Shown piece after piece: positions 41,563 to 52,132 of a stretch of DNA of 64,000 bases (positions within the stretch are counted from its first letter, which is position 1; every line of letters begins with the position of its first letter). The DNA comes from an uncultured Clostridia bacterium (lineage in GTDB: Bacteria; Bacillota; Clostridia; Oscillospirales; CAG-272): positions 40,972-104,971 of the forward strand of contig CANRFY010000005.1 in assembly GCA_947630015.1 (NCBI GenBank). Direction: 5' to 3'. Both the position numbers and the translations under genes were made by a program. The notes under the pieces are model-generated. The model worked only from the letters and a program-made list of their open reading frames with translations, had not been told where the DNA came from and ran no database searches.

Positions 41563-42306
41563 TCATTTCGGCGTAACGCCGCCGAAGCGGCGTTCGCGCG
41601 CATAGAAATCACGAACGGCGGCGTCTACGTCAGCCGGCTGCATATCGGGCCACAGCGTCGGGGTAAAATACAGCTCCGAATATGCCGCCTGCCAGAGCAG
41701 AAAATTCGACAGTCTGCGCTCGTTGGCCGTTCTGACGATCAGATCGGGATCGGGGCATCCGGCCGTGTACAGATGATCGGACAGCGTCCGCTCGTTTATT
41801 TCCTCGCCCGACTCCGCAAGCTCGCGGCACGCCCGCACGATCTCGGCGCGCGAGCCGTAATTCAGCGCGATATTCAGCCGCAGTTCATATCCTGACGAGA
41901 TCTGTTCGAGGCGCGTCATCCGCTCCGCCATCGGCGCCGCGAATACTGATTTATCGCCGAGAAACGTGTATCTGATCTTGTTTTCCTCAAGCTCACGTTC
42001 AGCTCCCGCGATGTATTCGTCGAGAAGCGAGACGATCCTGTCGACCTCGTTTTTCGGGCGCGACCAATTCTCGGTCGAAAATGCGTACACGGTCACGATC
42101 TTTATCCCGATATCGCCGCAGTAGCGGACGATCCGCTTGAACGTCTGCGCGCCCTCCGAATGGCCGTATTCGCGCGGCAGGCCGCGCTTTTTCGCCCATC
42201 TGCCGTTTCCGTCGAGTATGAACGCGATATGGCGCAGTCTGTCGTCGACGGCGACGCGCGCCGGCTCGCCCTTAGATGAATCGTTTTTTTTGAATAGAAG
42301 CGGCAT
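41563..42306 (-). CDS. uppS: Isoprenyl transferase (undecaprenyl diphosphate synthase type)
   Basis: 247 residues. HIAFILDGNGRWAKKRG carries the catalytic Asp, and VYAFSTENWSRPKNEV and NIALNYGSRAEI match regions III-IV. Region V reads VRTANERRLSNFLLWQ where RTSGE or RTGGE is usual: the Arg and Glu remain but the two residues between differ. The enzyme makes the C55 lipid carrier for cell-wall synthesis. GAGG precedes ATG 42306. A weak hairpin separates it from frr. Confidence 0.92.
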   Translation of the reverse strand: MPLLFKKNDSSKGEPARVAVDDRLRHIAFILDGNGRWAKKRGLPREYGHSEGAQTFKRIVRYCGDIGIKIVTVYAFSTENWSRPKNEVDRIVSLLDEYIAGAERELEENKIRYTFLGDKSVFAAPMAERMTRLEQISSGYELRLNIALNYGSRAEIVRACRELAESGEEINERTLSDHLYTAGCPDPDLIVRTANERRLSNFLLWQAAYSELYFTPTLWPDMQPADVDAAVRDFYARERRFGGVTPK

Positions 42307-42337
42307 CTGTCGTCCTCTTTCGCACCTAAAAATTTAT

Positions 42338-42360
42338 CGGCGGGGATAATGTCCCCGCCG
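42338..42360. terminator. Hairpin between frr and uppS
   Basis: A 9-bp stem CGGCGGGGA / TCCCCGCCG with loop TAATG. On the minus strand ATAAATTTTT follows, making a modest terminator that could lower expression of uppS and later genes. Confidence 0.6.
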
Positions 42361-42376
42361 AGTTACAATTTTGTCC

Positions 42377-42931
42377 TCAAACGGACATGATCTCCTTGAC
42401 CTTGTTCTCGGTCACGCCGTCGATCTCCTTGATATATTTATCCGTCAGCGTCTGCACGTCCTTTTCGGACTGCTTCTGCTCGTCCTCAGTCATCGTGCCG
42501 GCCTTCTTTTCGGATTTCGCCTTGTCCATCGCGTCGCGGCGGATATTGCGGATCGCGACCTTGGCTTCCTCGCCGAGTCTCTCGACCTGCTTTTTCAGCT
42601 CGCGGCGGCGCTCCTCATTGAGCGGCGGGATCGCAAGTCTGATCAGCTTGCCGTCGTTCTGCGGCGTCACGCCGACGTCGGAGGTGAGTATCGCGCGCTC
42701 TATCGACTTCAGCGTCGACGGATCGTATGGCGAGATCACGAGCGTGCGCGCATCCGACGAGCGTATCTCCGCCATCTGCGCGATCGGAGTCGGCGCGCCG
42801 TAATAATCGACCGTCACTCGCGACAGTATCTCCGGATTGGCGCGTCCCGCTCTGATCGTTGCGAGATTCTCCGCGTATGCCGAGATTGATTTCTTCATTC
42901 TGCCTTCAAATTCTGTTGTAGTGAGTTTCAC
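42377..42931 (-). CDS. frr: Ribosome recycling factor
   Basis: 184 residues, the family length. Segments ENLATIRAGRANPEILSRVTVDYYG and IRLAIPPLNEERRRELKKQV are characteristic. It splits post-termination ribosomes with EF-G. The start is GTG 42931, 9 nt after GGAGG. It follows pyrH by 27 nt. Confidence 0.96.
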   Translation of the reverse strand: MKLTTTEFEGRMKKSISAYAENLATIRAGRANPEILSRVTVDYYGAPTPIAQMAEIRSSDARTLVISPYDPSTLKSIERAILTSDVGVTPQNDGKLIRLAIPPLNEERRRELKKQVERLGEEAKVAIRNIRRDAMDKAKSEKKAGTMTEDEQKQSEKDVQTLTDKYIKEIDGVTENKVKEIMSV

Positions 42932-42958
42932 GATGTATTACCTCCCCTTGGCTGTGAT

Positions 42959-43672
42959 TTATTTTGTATGCGTTACGACTGTGCCTATATGCTCGCCGCA
43001 TACGGCGCGGACTATGTTCTGCGGGTCCTCGAGCGCGCATAAGAGAAGCGGTATGCTGTTCTCGCTCGACAGCGCTGCCGCCGCGAGATCGATAACGCCG
43101 AGCTTATGGCTTATGATATAATCGTAATCGACTGTGCAGAACGCCTTTGCGTCCGGATTCGTGCGCGGGTCCTTGTCGTAGATCGCGTCGATGTTTTTCG
43201 CGAGGATCGCGACGTCGACGTCAAGCTCGCCGGCGCGGATGATCGCCGCCGTATCAGTTGTGAAATACGGATTCCCGATCCCTCCGCCAAGCACGACGAC
43301 CTTTCCGTCAGTCATGTATTTGATCGCCTTATCGCGGACGAATACCTGCGCGAATTCGGTCATTTCAATCGACGACATCGCGACGGCGTCGACGCCGTTG
43401 CGAAGGAGCGAATCCTCGATCGCGAGCGCGTTTATGACTGTCGCCAGCATTCCCATATGATCGGCGCGCGAACGATTCATGCCGACGCCGTTCCGTGCGC
43501 CGCGCCATATGTTCCCCGCGCCGACGAGGATCGCAGCCTCGACGCCCATAGCGACGCATTCCCTGATCGCCTCCGACACGCGGTCGAGCTTCGTGAAATC
43601 GAGGACGTTGCCGTCGCCGGCGAGCGCCTCGCCCGACAGCTTTATCAGAACGCGCTTATATTTTGCCTGCAT
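42959..43672 (-). CDS. pyrH: UMP kinase
   Basis: 237 residues. Bacterial UMP kinase of the amino-acid kinase fold: RVLIKLSGEALAG, GVEAAILVGAGNIWRG, ADHMGMLATVINALA and GGGIGNPYFTTDTAAIIRA are all typical. It makes UDP for nucleic acid and cell-wall precursors. GGAGG sets ATG 43672; the TTG six nt upstream is the track start. It heads the pyrH-frr transcript with its own promoter. Confidence 0.95.
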   Translation of the reverse strand: MQAKYKRVLIKLSGEALAGDGNVLDFTKLDRVSEAIRECVAMGVEAAILVGAGNIWRGARNGVGMNRSRADHMGMLATVINALAIEDSLLRNGVDAVAMSSIEMTEFAQVFVRDKAIKYMTDGKVVVLGGGIGNPYFTTDTAAIIRAGELDVDVAILAKNIDAIYDKDPRTNPDAKAFCTVDYDYIISHKLGVIDLAAAALSSENSIPLLLCALEDPQNIVRAVCGEHIGTVVTHTK

Positions 43673-43703
43673 TGTCAAACCTCCGCAATTGTTTCCACAG
43701 ACT

Positions 43704-43732
43704 ATTATACAGTTTTTTTCGTCTGTTGTAAA
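43704..43732 (-). promoter_or_regulatory. Promoter of pyrH
   Basis: Minus strand: TTTACA (43732-43727), 17 bp, TATAAT (43709-43704). Confidence 0.7.
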
Positions 43733-43856
43733 CAGAAATATTGATGTTTGCGCGCATTTTTTTCGTTAAATTTGCAATCAGACGAAAACATTTGATCAAC
43801 GGCTATTATAATGAAAGGTTTTACTGTAATTTCAGACTTTTGGCAATGCCCCGAAA

Positions 43857-44021
43857 ATCGGTGTTCGCACTCCGCGCGACTACTTCGTCGTTGCACGAAC
43901 GTGCGGCGCAGAGATGAACATACTTGCCAAATAAACCCTGTAATAAAAATTCTTGAAGATTCTTAAGGAACTTCTTGTAAGAAGTTCCTTAAGCGGGGGT
44001 CGGGGCAGCGCCCCGAATATA
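43857..44021 (+). repeat. Dispersed intergenic hairpin repeat, copy R2
   Basis: This 165-nt element fills the gap between pyrH and tsf and aligns along its whole length with 18294-18457 (R1). It contains GCACGAACGTGC, the long palindrome with one mismatch (43963-43992), and TCGGGG-CAGCG-CCCCGA. Together with the pyrH promoter and the tsf terminator it accounts for the 395-bp gap. Confidence 0.78.
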
Positions 44022-44033
44022 AACAAAATAATC

Positions 44034-44062
44034 AAAAAGGCGGGCTGCGCCCGCCTTTTTTT
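44034..44062. terminator. Intrinsic terminator of rpsB-tsf
   Basis: A 12-bp stem AAAAAGGCGGGC / GCCCGCCTTTTT with loop TGC, 6 nt past the tsf stop. Confidence 0.85.
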
Positions 44063-44067
44063 GATAT

Positions 44068-45006
<939 letters not shown>

Positions 45007-45076
45007 ATTAAATTACCAATCCTTTCGCTGCGCACGCAAAACCTGCCGTGCGCGCATTTGTCGTTATTGTTTCGCT

Positions 45077-45829
45077 TTACTCTGCGCTCTCGGCGTCTTC
45101 TTCGTTCTCAGCTTCCGTCTTTTCTGTTTCGGCGGAATCGAACGATTCGCCCTGCTTGCCCTCGATAACGGCGTCTGCAAGTACGGACGAGATGAGCTTG
45201 ATCGCACGGATAGCGTCGTCGTTGCCCGGGATCACGTAATCTGCATCCTCGGGATCGCAGTTCGTATCAACGATCGCTACGACGGGTATGCCGAGCTTCT
45301 TTGCCTCGAGTACGGCGTTATGCTCCTTGCGCGTGTCGACGATGAAAATCGCGTCGGGGAGACGATCCATTTCCTTGATACCGCCGAGGTTGCGTTCGAG
45401 GTTGTCCATTTCCTTCTGGAGAGCCGCGACTTCCTTCTTAGGAAGCGATGCGAACGTGCCGTCCTCCTGCATCTTTTCGAGCTGATACAGACGGCTGATC
45501 GATCTTCTTATCGTTCTGTAATTCGTCAGCATACCGCCGAGCCAGCGCACGTTGACATAGAACTGGCCGCAGCGCTTTGCCTCTTCCTTGATGGCGTCCG
45601 CCGCCTGCTTCTTTGTTCCGACGAAGAGAATCTTGCCGCCCTGTGCGGAAAGATCGCGTACGAACATATACGCCTCGTCGAATTTCTTGACCGTCTTCTG
45701 AAGGTCGATGATGTAGATGCCGTTGCGCTCCGTAAAGATGTACTCCGCCATCTTCGGGTTCCAGCGTCTCGTGTGATGTCCGAAATGGACGCCTGCTTCA
45801 AGCAGCTGCTTGATAGTGATGATAGACAT
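45077..45829 (-). CDS. rpsB: 30S ribosomal protein S2
   Basis: 250 residues. [38 protein letters not shown] and the C-terminal [36 protein letters not shown] are diagnostic. The tail is acidic ([15 protein letters not shown]). AGGAGG lies 9 nt before ATG 45829. A leader of about 115 nt precedes it, where S2 may regulate its own operon. Confidence 0.97.
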   Translation of the reverse strand: MSIITIKQLLEAGVHFGHHTRRWNPKMAEYIFTERNGIYIIDLQKTVKKFDEAYMFVRDLSAQGGKILFVGTKKQAADAIKEEAKRCGQFYVNVRWLGGMLTNYRTIRRSISRLYQLEKMQEDGTFASLPKKEVAALQKEMDNLERNLGGIKEMDRLPDAIFIVDTRKEHNAVLEAKKLGIPVVAIVDTNCDPEDADYVIPGNDDAIRAIKLISSVLADAVIEGKQGESFDSAETEKTEAENEEDAESAE

Positions 45830-45953
45830 AACAATGTCCTCCTTCGGTTTTTTCCACCACGGGCGTCATGCGCGGGCAACCGAAAAACGGAACCGACCCT
45901 TCGTCCCGACGCCGTGTGTGAATTATATTTGCGCGTTTTGACGCACGATAGAC

Positions 45954-45982
45954 AGTTTACCATAAATGCGCGCGTTTGTCAA
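45954..45982 (-). promoter_or_regulatory. Promoter of rpsB-tsf
   Basis: Minus strand: TTGACA (45982-45977), 17 bp, TAAACT (45959-45954). Confidence 0.75.
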
Positions 45983-45992
45983 CAGCGGCGTT

Positions 45993-46025
45993 AAAAAAAC
46001 CGACCGCTGCGCGGTCGGTTTTTTT
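45993..46025. terminator. Terminator of the solute-binding protein gene
   Basis: A 15-bp stem AAAAAAACCGACCGC and complement with loop TGC, 18 nt past the stop on the minus strand. Confidence 0.88.
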
Positions 46026-46042
46026 ATTGTTTTTTTGCTTGA

Positions 46043-47827
46043 TTACTCGGCTGCGGGCGCGTCTTCGCCGCCTTCGGCGTCGGTAGAATCTTCCGTGCCG
46101 GGTTCAGCCGTTGCGAAGTTGTCGGAATAGAACTGGTTGTAGAGCGTCGCCGGACCGAATTCCCATGTGCCGCCGCCCATGCTTGCGAACGCTTCGTTCG
46201 TCGTGATCTCGGTCGCGGCCTGCTCGAAGAATTCGTCGACTTCGTCAAGCGAAATGTTCATCATCTTCTCGTAGTATTCCGCCGACAGATCGGACAGCTG
46301 CTTATAGTATGCGGCGTTCTCGGTCGAACGCAGTCCCTGTACGTACAGATACGGGGATACAATGGAATCGAGGTTTCTCGCCATGTCGTACTGCCACTGA
46401 TTCGGGTCCATGCCCTCCTCCGTGTATGCGATATATGTGTTGCCCGTATGAACGATATTCATCATGTAATCTTGATTGATGCGCTCTACGAGTCCGTCGT
46501 CGTTGAGACGGTAGTTCACGTTCTCAATGCCGTACTGTAGCAGGTTGCGAATCTCGGGATTCGTATTGATCGTCGTGATGACTTCCATCGCGCGGGCGAG
46601 ATTCTTGGACGCGGTGCTGACTGCGAACGCGCCTGCGAATACTTCCTCCTGCGTTGCTCTCGGATATTCGTAGATCGAGTAGTTGTATCCGTCGCCGTAC
46701 TTAGCCTTTACTTCCTCAAGGCTCGTGCCGGAGACGACGCCGACTGCGAACTTCTCGCACGTATCGGGATCGTCCGCGATCATGCCGGCTTCTTCAAACT
46801 CCTTCATGAGCTTGAAGTTCGCCTTGTATTCGGCGCTTCTGAATATATTGGTGAGCGGCATATTGACGCTCGCGTCGGACTCGTTGCCGAGAACGGATGC
46901 GAGAACGCTCCATTCGCCGTTTTCAGACCAGTACGTCATTCCGGCGGGATCGACCCACGACAGAAGCGGCGCTACCGAATCGTCGTCGACATATCTTGCA
47001 ACATCGCGGATGAAGTCCTCGTAATACGAGATCGGTCTGCCGTTCGCCTCGGACATATCCTCGTAATTATAGTTATAGTAGCACTCGTCTGCAAGCTCTT
47101 TGTTCGTGAGCAGGAACTTGTACTCGCCCATACCGTGGTTGTTCGGAATGGCGTATGTTCCGCCCGCGCTGTACGGGCTGCTCATTGCCTGAAGGAACGT
47201 CGGGTATATGTAGCTCTTGAGGACCTTCGACGTCGTGTTCAGGTTCGAGTCGAGATTCTGCAAAGCGTCGTGTTCATACAGCTCCATATACATATCGAAG
47301 CTCGTGATGAGGAATATATCGAACTGATACTCGCCGACTGCGGGATATCTCGTCTCCTTCTGGCCGATATCGTTTATCATCGTAGCGACTTCCGTAGCCG
47401 TAGCCGCATCCGTCGATTCGGCTTGAGTCGTAATGCCGGCCTTGCGCAGACTTTGAAGAATCTCGCGCTGGCGGCTCGATTCTTCCTCGTCCGCGCGGAT
47501 CTTATCCTCGATCTTCGACACCTGCTCCATGACGGCCTTTTCATATTCGTCTACCGGGAACAGACGGAACTCGACAGCCGTCGTGTATGTAGTCTTGAAG
47601 AATGAGTTCAGCTCGTCTTCGACCGCCTGTCTTGCCTCGTCGGTCGCGCCGAGCGTAGGCATCCACAGCGTAAGCGTTACAGGCGTGCGGTTGCTGAGGT
47701 CTTCCTCGCCGTCCTCGCCCGTGTCGGTGCCTTCTTCGGCTCCGCCGCCCAGAATCGAGCAGCTCGACATAACGAACGCCACAAGCATCATGAGCGCAAG
47801 AAGCAGACTTATAAGTTTTTTGTTCAT
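46043..47827 (-). CDS. Extracellular solute-binding lipoprotein, family 1 type, without neighbouring permease
   Basis: 594 residues. A lipoprotein signal ends in the lipobox VMSSC (Cys23). An acidic spacer precedes VTLTLWMPTLGATDEA, the start of a sugar-type ABC binding protein. About residues 105-160 contain a charged helical stretch (EQVSKIEDKIRADEEESSRQ) not usual in the family. Later signs include YAIPNNHGMGEYKFLLTNKE and WVDPAGMTYWSENG. No permease or ATPase genes flank it, so it serves a distant transporter or has a sensory role. It is long for the family (400-550). GGAGG precedes ATG 47827. Confidence 0.8.
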   Translation of the reverse strand: MNKKLISLLLALMMLVAFVMSSCSILGGGAEEGTDTGEDGEEDLSNRTPVTLTLWMPTLGATDEARQAVEDELNSFFKTTYTTAVEFRLFPVDEYEKAVMEQVSKIEDKIRADEEESSRQREILQSLRKAGITTQAESTDAATATEVATMINDIGQKETRYPAVGEYQFDIFLITSFDMYMELYEHDALQNLDSNLNTTSKVLKSYIYPTFLQAMSSPYSAGGTYAIPNNHGMGEYKFLLTNKELADECYYNYNYEDMSEANGRPISYYEDFIRDVARYVDDDSVAPLLSWVDPAGMTYWSENGEWSVLASVLGNESDASVNMPLTNIFRSAEYKANFKLMKEFEEAGMIADDPDTCEKFAVGVVSGTSLEEVKAKYGDGYNYSIYEYPRATQEEVFAGAFAVSTASKNLARAMEVITTINTNPEIRNLLQYGIENVNYRLNDDGLVERINQDYMMNIVHTGNTYIAYTEEGMDPNQWQYDMARNLDSIVSPYLYVQGLRSTENAAYYKQLSDLSAEYYEKMMNISLDEVDEFFEQAATEITTNEAFASMGGGTWEFGPATLYNQFYSDNFATAEPGTEDSTDAEGGEDAPAAE

Positions 47828-47894
47828 TACGGAATATCCTCCTCGTTTATACGGTATGCGCGCGCACATGACGGCGCTACGATATTCTTATGAC

Positions 47895-47923
47895 ATTTTA
47901 CATCAAATAAAGCGCCGTGTCAA
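47895..47923 (-). promoter_or_regulatory. Promoter of the solute-binding protein gene
   Basis: Minus strand: TTGACA (47923-47918), 17 bp, TAAAAT (47900-47895). The AT-rich remainder of the gap up to 48107 shows no gene or clear terminator. Confidence 0.75.
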
Positions 47924-48107
47924 GCGGTGTTTGTGAAAAATGATAAAGTTATTGACATGAAATCTGAGGTTCAAATCGGGTATGAAGCCGTTTTAGTTGT
48001 ATCTTTTTCACAAATTTGCGTCTTGATTTTTGTACTTTTCCACATCAGTTCTGTCGATAATGTACAACTCTTTTTGATAAAGTTTGTTGCTTTCGCGAAA
48101 AAATATT

Positions 48108-49199
48108 TCAATCAAGAAAATCGCGCAGACGCTTTGAACGGCTCGGATGGCGCAGCTTGCGCAGCGCTTTCGCCTCGATCTGGCGTATGCGCTCGCGCGT
48201 GATATTGAATTCCTTGCCGACTTCCTCGAGCGTGCGCGTTTTGCCGTCGTCAAGTCCGAACCGGCGCTTCAAGACAAGCTCCTCGCGCGGCGTCAGCGTA
48301 TGAAGCACCTCCGCGATCTGCTCGCGCAGCATCGCGTATGACGCGGCGTCCGGCGGAGCCGGCGATTCCTCGTCCTCGATGAAGTCGCCGAGATGGGAGT
48401 CCTCCTCCTCGCCGATAGGCGTTTCGAGCGACACGGGATCGCGCGCGATCTTCATGATCTCGCGCACCTTGTCGGGCGTCATATTCAGCTTTTCCGCGAT
48501 CTCCTCCGGCGTCGCCTCGTGGCCGAGTTCCTGCAAAAGCTGGCGCGAATAGCGCGATACCTTGTGTATCGTCTCGACCATGTGGACGGGGATTCGTATC
48601 GTGCGCGCCTGATCCGCGATCGCGCGGGTGATCGCCTGACGTATCCACCATGTCGCGTATGTGGAGAATTTGTAGCCCTTCGTGTAGTCGAATTTGTCGA
48701 CCGCCTTCATCAGGCCGAGATTGCCCTCCTGTATGAGATCGAGGAAGAACATCCCCTTGCCGACGTACCGCTTCGCGATGCTGACGACGAGGCGCAGATT
48801 CGCGACGACAAGCTCTTCCTTCGCTTTCTCGTCGCCCTCCGCCATGCGCTTAGCCAGCTCCAGCTCGCGGTCCGAATCGAGCAGCGGCACCTTGCCTATC
48901 TCCTTGAGATACATACGCACGGGATCGTCGATGGCGAGTCCCTCCTGCGAGAGCTGCTTTTCCATCTCCTCCGCGCTTCCCATGCGTTCGACCTCGCTTT
49001 CGATGTCGGACGTGCTTGCCATGTCGGCGTCGATGCCGATGCCGTTGCTCTCGAGAGTATCGTAGAGCTTTTCTATGCTTTCAAGATCGACGTCCTCGTC
49101 GTCGCCGAGCGCGTCTTCGATGTCGCTCTGCGACAGCGATCCCGACGCCTTTCCCTTCTCAATAAGGTCGAGTTCTCTTTCGTTCGGTGTCTTCTCCAT
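48108..49199 (-). CDS. rpoD: Primary sigma factor SigA/RpoD
   Basis: 363 residues. A short acidic region 1 precedes region 1.2-2 ([92 protein letters not shown]). Region 3 and region 4 ([50 protein letters not shown]) follow. This is the housekeeping sigma factor. AAGGAAAA precedes ATG 49199. It is third in the dgt-dnaG-rpoD order, 16 nt after dnaG. Confidence 0.97.
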   Translation of the reverse strand: MEKTPNERELDLIEKGKASGSLSQSDIEDALGDDEDVDLESIEKLYDTLESNGIGIDADMASTSDIESEVERMGSAEEMEKQLSQEGLAIDDPVRMYLKEIGKVPLLDSDRELELAKRMAEGDEKAKEELVVANLRLVVSIAKRYVGKGMFFLDLIQEGNLGLMKAVDKFDYTKGYKFSTYATWWIRQAITRAIADQARTIRIPVHMVETIHKVSRYSRQLLQELGHEATPEEIAEKLNMTPDKVREIMKIARDPVSLETPIGEEEDSHLGDFIEDEESPAPPDAASYAMLREQIAEVLHTLTPREELVLKRRFGLDDGKTRTLEEVGKEFNITRERIRQIEAKALRKLRHPSRSKRLRDFLD

Positions 49200-49215
49200 G
49201 ACGTTTTCCTTTCAG

Positions 49216-50982
49216 TTATGTATTTCCTTTATTTTTCTCGCGCAGGCGGCGGATCGCGTCGAACGCGTCCTCGCCCTTTGCGAGCTGCCTGCTTTTTTCG
49301 GCGCGGAGCGCCGCGACGTTCGCGTCGAATACGTCCTCGCCATTGTCGAGGCGCGATCTTCCGACCGCAAGCTTCGTGATCCGCGATATCTCGTCCGGCG
49401 TCAGAACGCCGGCTGCCGCACCTATATCGAACGAGCCGTTTTCCGCGTATATCTCCGCCATCGCAGAAAACGCGCGGCGGCCGAATTCGGTCGAGAAATC
49501 GTCCTTTGTCAAAGGCTCGCCGTTCGAGCTGCGCGCCAGATATTCGGGGAATGACGCGAGCATCCCGAGAACGGTTTCCTCGCACGACGCCGCGTGGAGC
49601 TTCGTCAGCTTATCGCGGTTGACTCGGTCGCCGATGCCGGACGCCTCGCGCAGAAGCTTCCCCTGCTCTTCCTTCCTGCCGCGCCTGCGGTTTTTATTTA
49701 TGATGAACGAAACGTCGCTTTTTATACTGTCCGCCGAGATTCCGAGCGCCGCCGACGCCTGATTTATGTAAATTTCGCGTTCGACCGCGCTGTCGATGCC
49801 GGCGATGTATTCGTTCACCTCGCGCGTCATTTTGAGCTTAGTGTCGGGATCGCCGCCCGTGTATTTGTCCATGATCGATTTGAGCGTATGTGTGAATTTG
49901 CCGTCGCTGCCCGCAAGCGCGTCGCGGAACGCGTCCGCGCCGTATTTTCGGATGAATTCGTCGGGGTCCTTCGCGCCCTGCAGCTTCAATATGCGGACGT
50001 CAAGTCCGACCTCGGACAAAAGTCCGATCCCGCGCGCGTCCGCGCGCTGTCCGGCCTCGTCGCTGTCATACGTCAAAATCACGCGCTTCGTGTATTTCGT
50101 CATTATCCGCGCCTGCTCCGGCGTCAGCGCCGTTCCGAGCGTCGCCACCGCGTTGCCGAATCCGGCGGCGTGCAGCGCGATCACGTCCATGTAGCCCTCG
50201 CAAAGGATCATCTCGTCCGCGCAGTTGTTTTTTGCGTAGTTGAGCGCGAACAGATTCCGGCTCTTTTTGAATACGGGCGTATCGGACGAATTCAGATATT
50301 TCGGCTTTCCGTCGCCCATGACGCGTCCGCCGAACGCGATGACGCGCCCCGACGTGTCGATTATGGGGAACATGACGCGTCCGCGGAACATATCGTAGGG
50401 CCGGCCGTTCTTTTCGCTGATCTTGCAGAGAAAGCCCGCCGTCAGCTCCGCGTCCGTATAGCCGAGTCCCTTCATATGACGGCTCATCGCGCCGAAATCG
50501 TCGGGCGCAAATCCGAGTCCGAACCGCTTTATCACGGCCGGCGACAGCCCGCGATCGGTCAAATACCGTCTCGCGTCGGCGCCGATTTTTTCATCGAACA
50601 GCTGATCGCGGTAATAGCGCGCCGCGTCGCGGTTCATATCGTATAGCCTGCGGCGCGACACTGTCTCGACGCCGCCCGCGGCGTCCGATTCCGGCAGCGT
50701 CACCCCCGCCCGTTCGGCGAGCGTCCGCAACGCGTCCATATATTCGAGATTTTCTATTCGCATCAGAAACGTGATGACGTCGCCTCCGGCTCCGCATCCG
50801 AAGCAGTAGAACGACTGCGTCGACGGGAACACGACGAACGATGGCGTCCGTTCCGAATGGAACGGGCATCTCGCAGTCAGATTGCTTCCGGCGCGTTTGA
50901 GCTGCACATAGCGCGAAACGACCTCGTCGATCGGCGAGCGCTCCTTTATCTCCTCTATCAGCGATACAGGTATTTTCGCCAT
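49216..50982 (-). CDS. dnaG: DNA primase
   Basis: 588 residues. The N-terminal zinc finger shows CPFHSERTPSF and FYCFGCGAGGDVITF. The catalytic core includes FRGRVMFPI, GRVIAFGGRVMGDGKPKYLNS and the TOPRIM acidic motif ILCEGYMDVIALHAAGF with TYDSDEAGQRA. It makes replication primers. The start at ATG 50982, 5 nt after the dgt stop, gives the family N-terminus; the longer track frame runs through dgt. No strong RBS is seen, so coupling to dgt is likely. Confidence 0.95.
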   Translation of the reverse strand: MAKIPVSLIEEIKERSPIDEVVSRYVQLKRAGSNLTARCPFHSERTPSFVVFPSTQSFYCFGCGAGGDVITFLMRIENLEYMDALRTLAERAGVTLPESDAAGGVETVSRRRLYDMNRDAARYYRDQLFDEKIGADARRYLTDRGLSPAVIKRFGLGFAPDDFGAMSRHMKGLGYTDAELTAGFLCKISEKNGRPYDMFRGRVMFPIIDTSGRVIAFGGRVMGDGKPKYLNSSDTPVFKKSRNLFALNYAKNNCADEMILCEGYMDVIALHAAGFGNAVATLGTALTPEQARIMTKYTKRVILTYDSDEAGQRADARGIGLLSEVGLDVRILKLQGAKDPDEFIRKYGADAFRDALAGSDGKFTHTLKSIMDKYTGGDPDTKLKMTREVNEYIAGIDSAVEREIYINQASAALGISADSIKSDVSFIINKNRRRGRKEEQGKLLREASGIGDRVNRDKLTKLHAASCEETVLGMLASFPEYLARSSNGEPLTKDDFSTEFGRRAFSAMAEIYAENGSFDIGAAAGVLTPDEISRITKLAVGRSRLDNGEDVFDANVAALRAEKSRQLAKGEDAFDAIRRLREKNKGNT

Positions 50983-50987
50983 AACGT

Positions 50988-52025
50988 TTAGAGATCGGAT
51001 ACGCGCTGCCATACCTCCGGTATGAACAGCTCTTTGTATTTGTCTATGGCGTAGCGATCCGTCATGCTCGATATATAATCGCATACGGCGCGGCCGACGC
51101 CCTCGATCTCGGCGTTTTTCGCGTAAAACGCCGGCATTCTGTCCGGATGCAGGAAGAAATATTCGTAAAGCCGCGCCAAAAGCTCCTTCGCCTTCGATTC
51201 CTCGGATTTGGCCGCGCTGTCGATGTAGACGCGCTCGAAAAGGAACCGCCGCAGCTCCGTTGTGGCGTCGCATATCTCGTCCGACATTTTTATCGTCGGG
51301 CTGTCGGTCGAGTTGTCGATGACGTCCGTCACCATCGTGTTGATCCTGCCGCTGTGAGTCTCGCCGAGCGTTCGGCGCAGCTCTTTAGGTATGTCGCCGT
51401 TTGACAGTATCCCCGCGCGGATCGCGTCGTCGATGTCGTGATTTATGTATGCGATCTTATCCGCGAATTTGACGACGACGCCCTCGAGCGTCGACGCGCC
51501 GTGTCCACCGCGCAAGTCCCCGCCCGAATGGTTCACGATCGCGTCGCGCACCTCCCACGTCAAATTGAGGCCCGCCCCGTCGTGTTCGAGAAATTCGACG
51601 ACGCGCAGGCTTTGTCTGTAATGCGAAAACGACGGATCGAAGCAGCGGCGCATCACGTCCTCGCCGGCGTGGCCGAACGGCGTATGACCGAGATCGTGGC
51701 CGAGCGCCGCAGCCTCGGCGAGATCCTCGTTCAGCCTGAGCGCGCGGCAGATGATTCGCGCGATCTGCGCGACCTCGAGCGTATGCGTCATGCGCGTGCG
51801 GTAATGCTCGTCCTTCGGCAGGATGAACACCTGCGTCTTATGCATCAGCCGGCGGAACGCCTTGCTGTGGATGATTCTGTCGCGGTCGCGCTGAAATTCG
51901 GTGCGGTTGACGCACGGGACGTAATCGTGATCGCGTCCGCGCGTGTTCTCCGTCAGAAACGCATACTTCGATAAAAAGCTGTGTTCCCGTTCAAGGAACA
52001 AATCGCGCACATTCCCGCCGTCCAT
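50988..52025 (-). CDS. dgt: Deoxyguanosinetriphosphate triphosphohydrolase-like HD protein
   Basis: 345 residues. HD-domain metal residues are in YRTRMTHTLEVAQIARII, AAALGHDLGHTPFGHAGE and VVVKFADKIAYINHDIDDA. Dgt-type enzymes cut dNTPs to deoxynucleoside and triphosphate. In Clostridia this gene commonly precedes dnaG-rpoD, as here. GGAGG sets ATG 52025; the track start at 52136 would read through an upstream hairpin. Confidence 0.92.
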   Translation of the reverse strand: MDGGNVRDLFLEREHSFLSKYAFLTENTRGRDHDYVPCVNRTEFQRDRDRIIHSKAFRRLMHKTQVFILPKDEHYRTRMTHTLEVAQIARIICRALRLNEDLAEAAALGHDLGHTPFGHAGEDVMRRCFDPSFSHYRQSLRVVEFLEHDGAGLNLTWEVRDAIVNHSGGDLRGGHGASTLEGVVVKFADKIAYINHDIDDAIRAGILSNGDIPKELRRTLGETHSGRINTMVTDVIDNSTDSPTIKMSDEICDATTELRRFLFERVYIDSAAKSEESKAKELLARLYEYFFLHPDRMPAFYAKNAEIEGVGRAVCDYISSMTDRYAIDKYKELFIPEVWQRVSDL

Positions 52026-52067
52026 GCCGCAAATCCTCCGCCCGCGTCGTTTTTTCAATAATAATAT

Positions 52068-52095
52068 ACGCAAGTGTCCGCGAAAACACTTGCGT
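52068..52095. terminator. Hairpin upstream of dgt
   Basis: A perfect 10-bp stem ACGCAAGTGT / ACACTTGCGT with an 8-nt loop between the unknown 97-residue gene and dgt. A weak AT-rich tail follows on the minus strand. It could terminate the upstream operon. Confidence 0.5.
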
Positions 52096-52132
52096 AAACA
52101 TACGGATTTTTTGATTTTTTCCGAGAAATTTT

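Noticed and set aside
48393-49379. 328-codon plus-strand ORF
   Set aside because: Antisense to rpoD and the end of dnaG.
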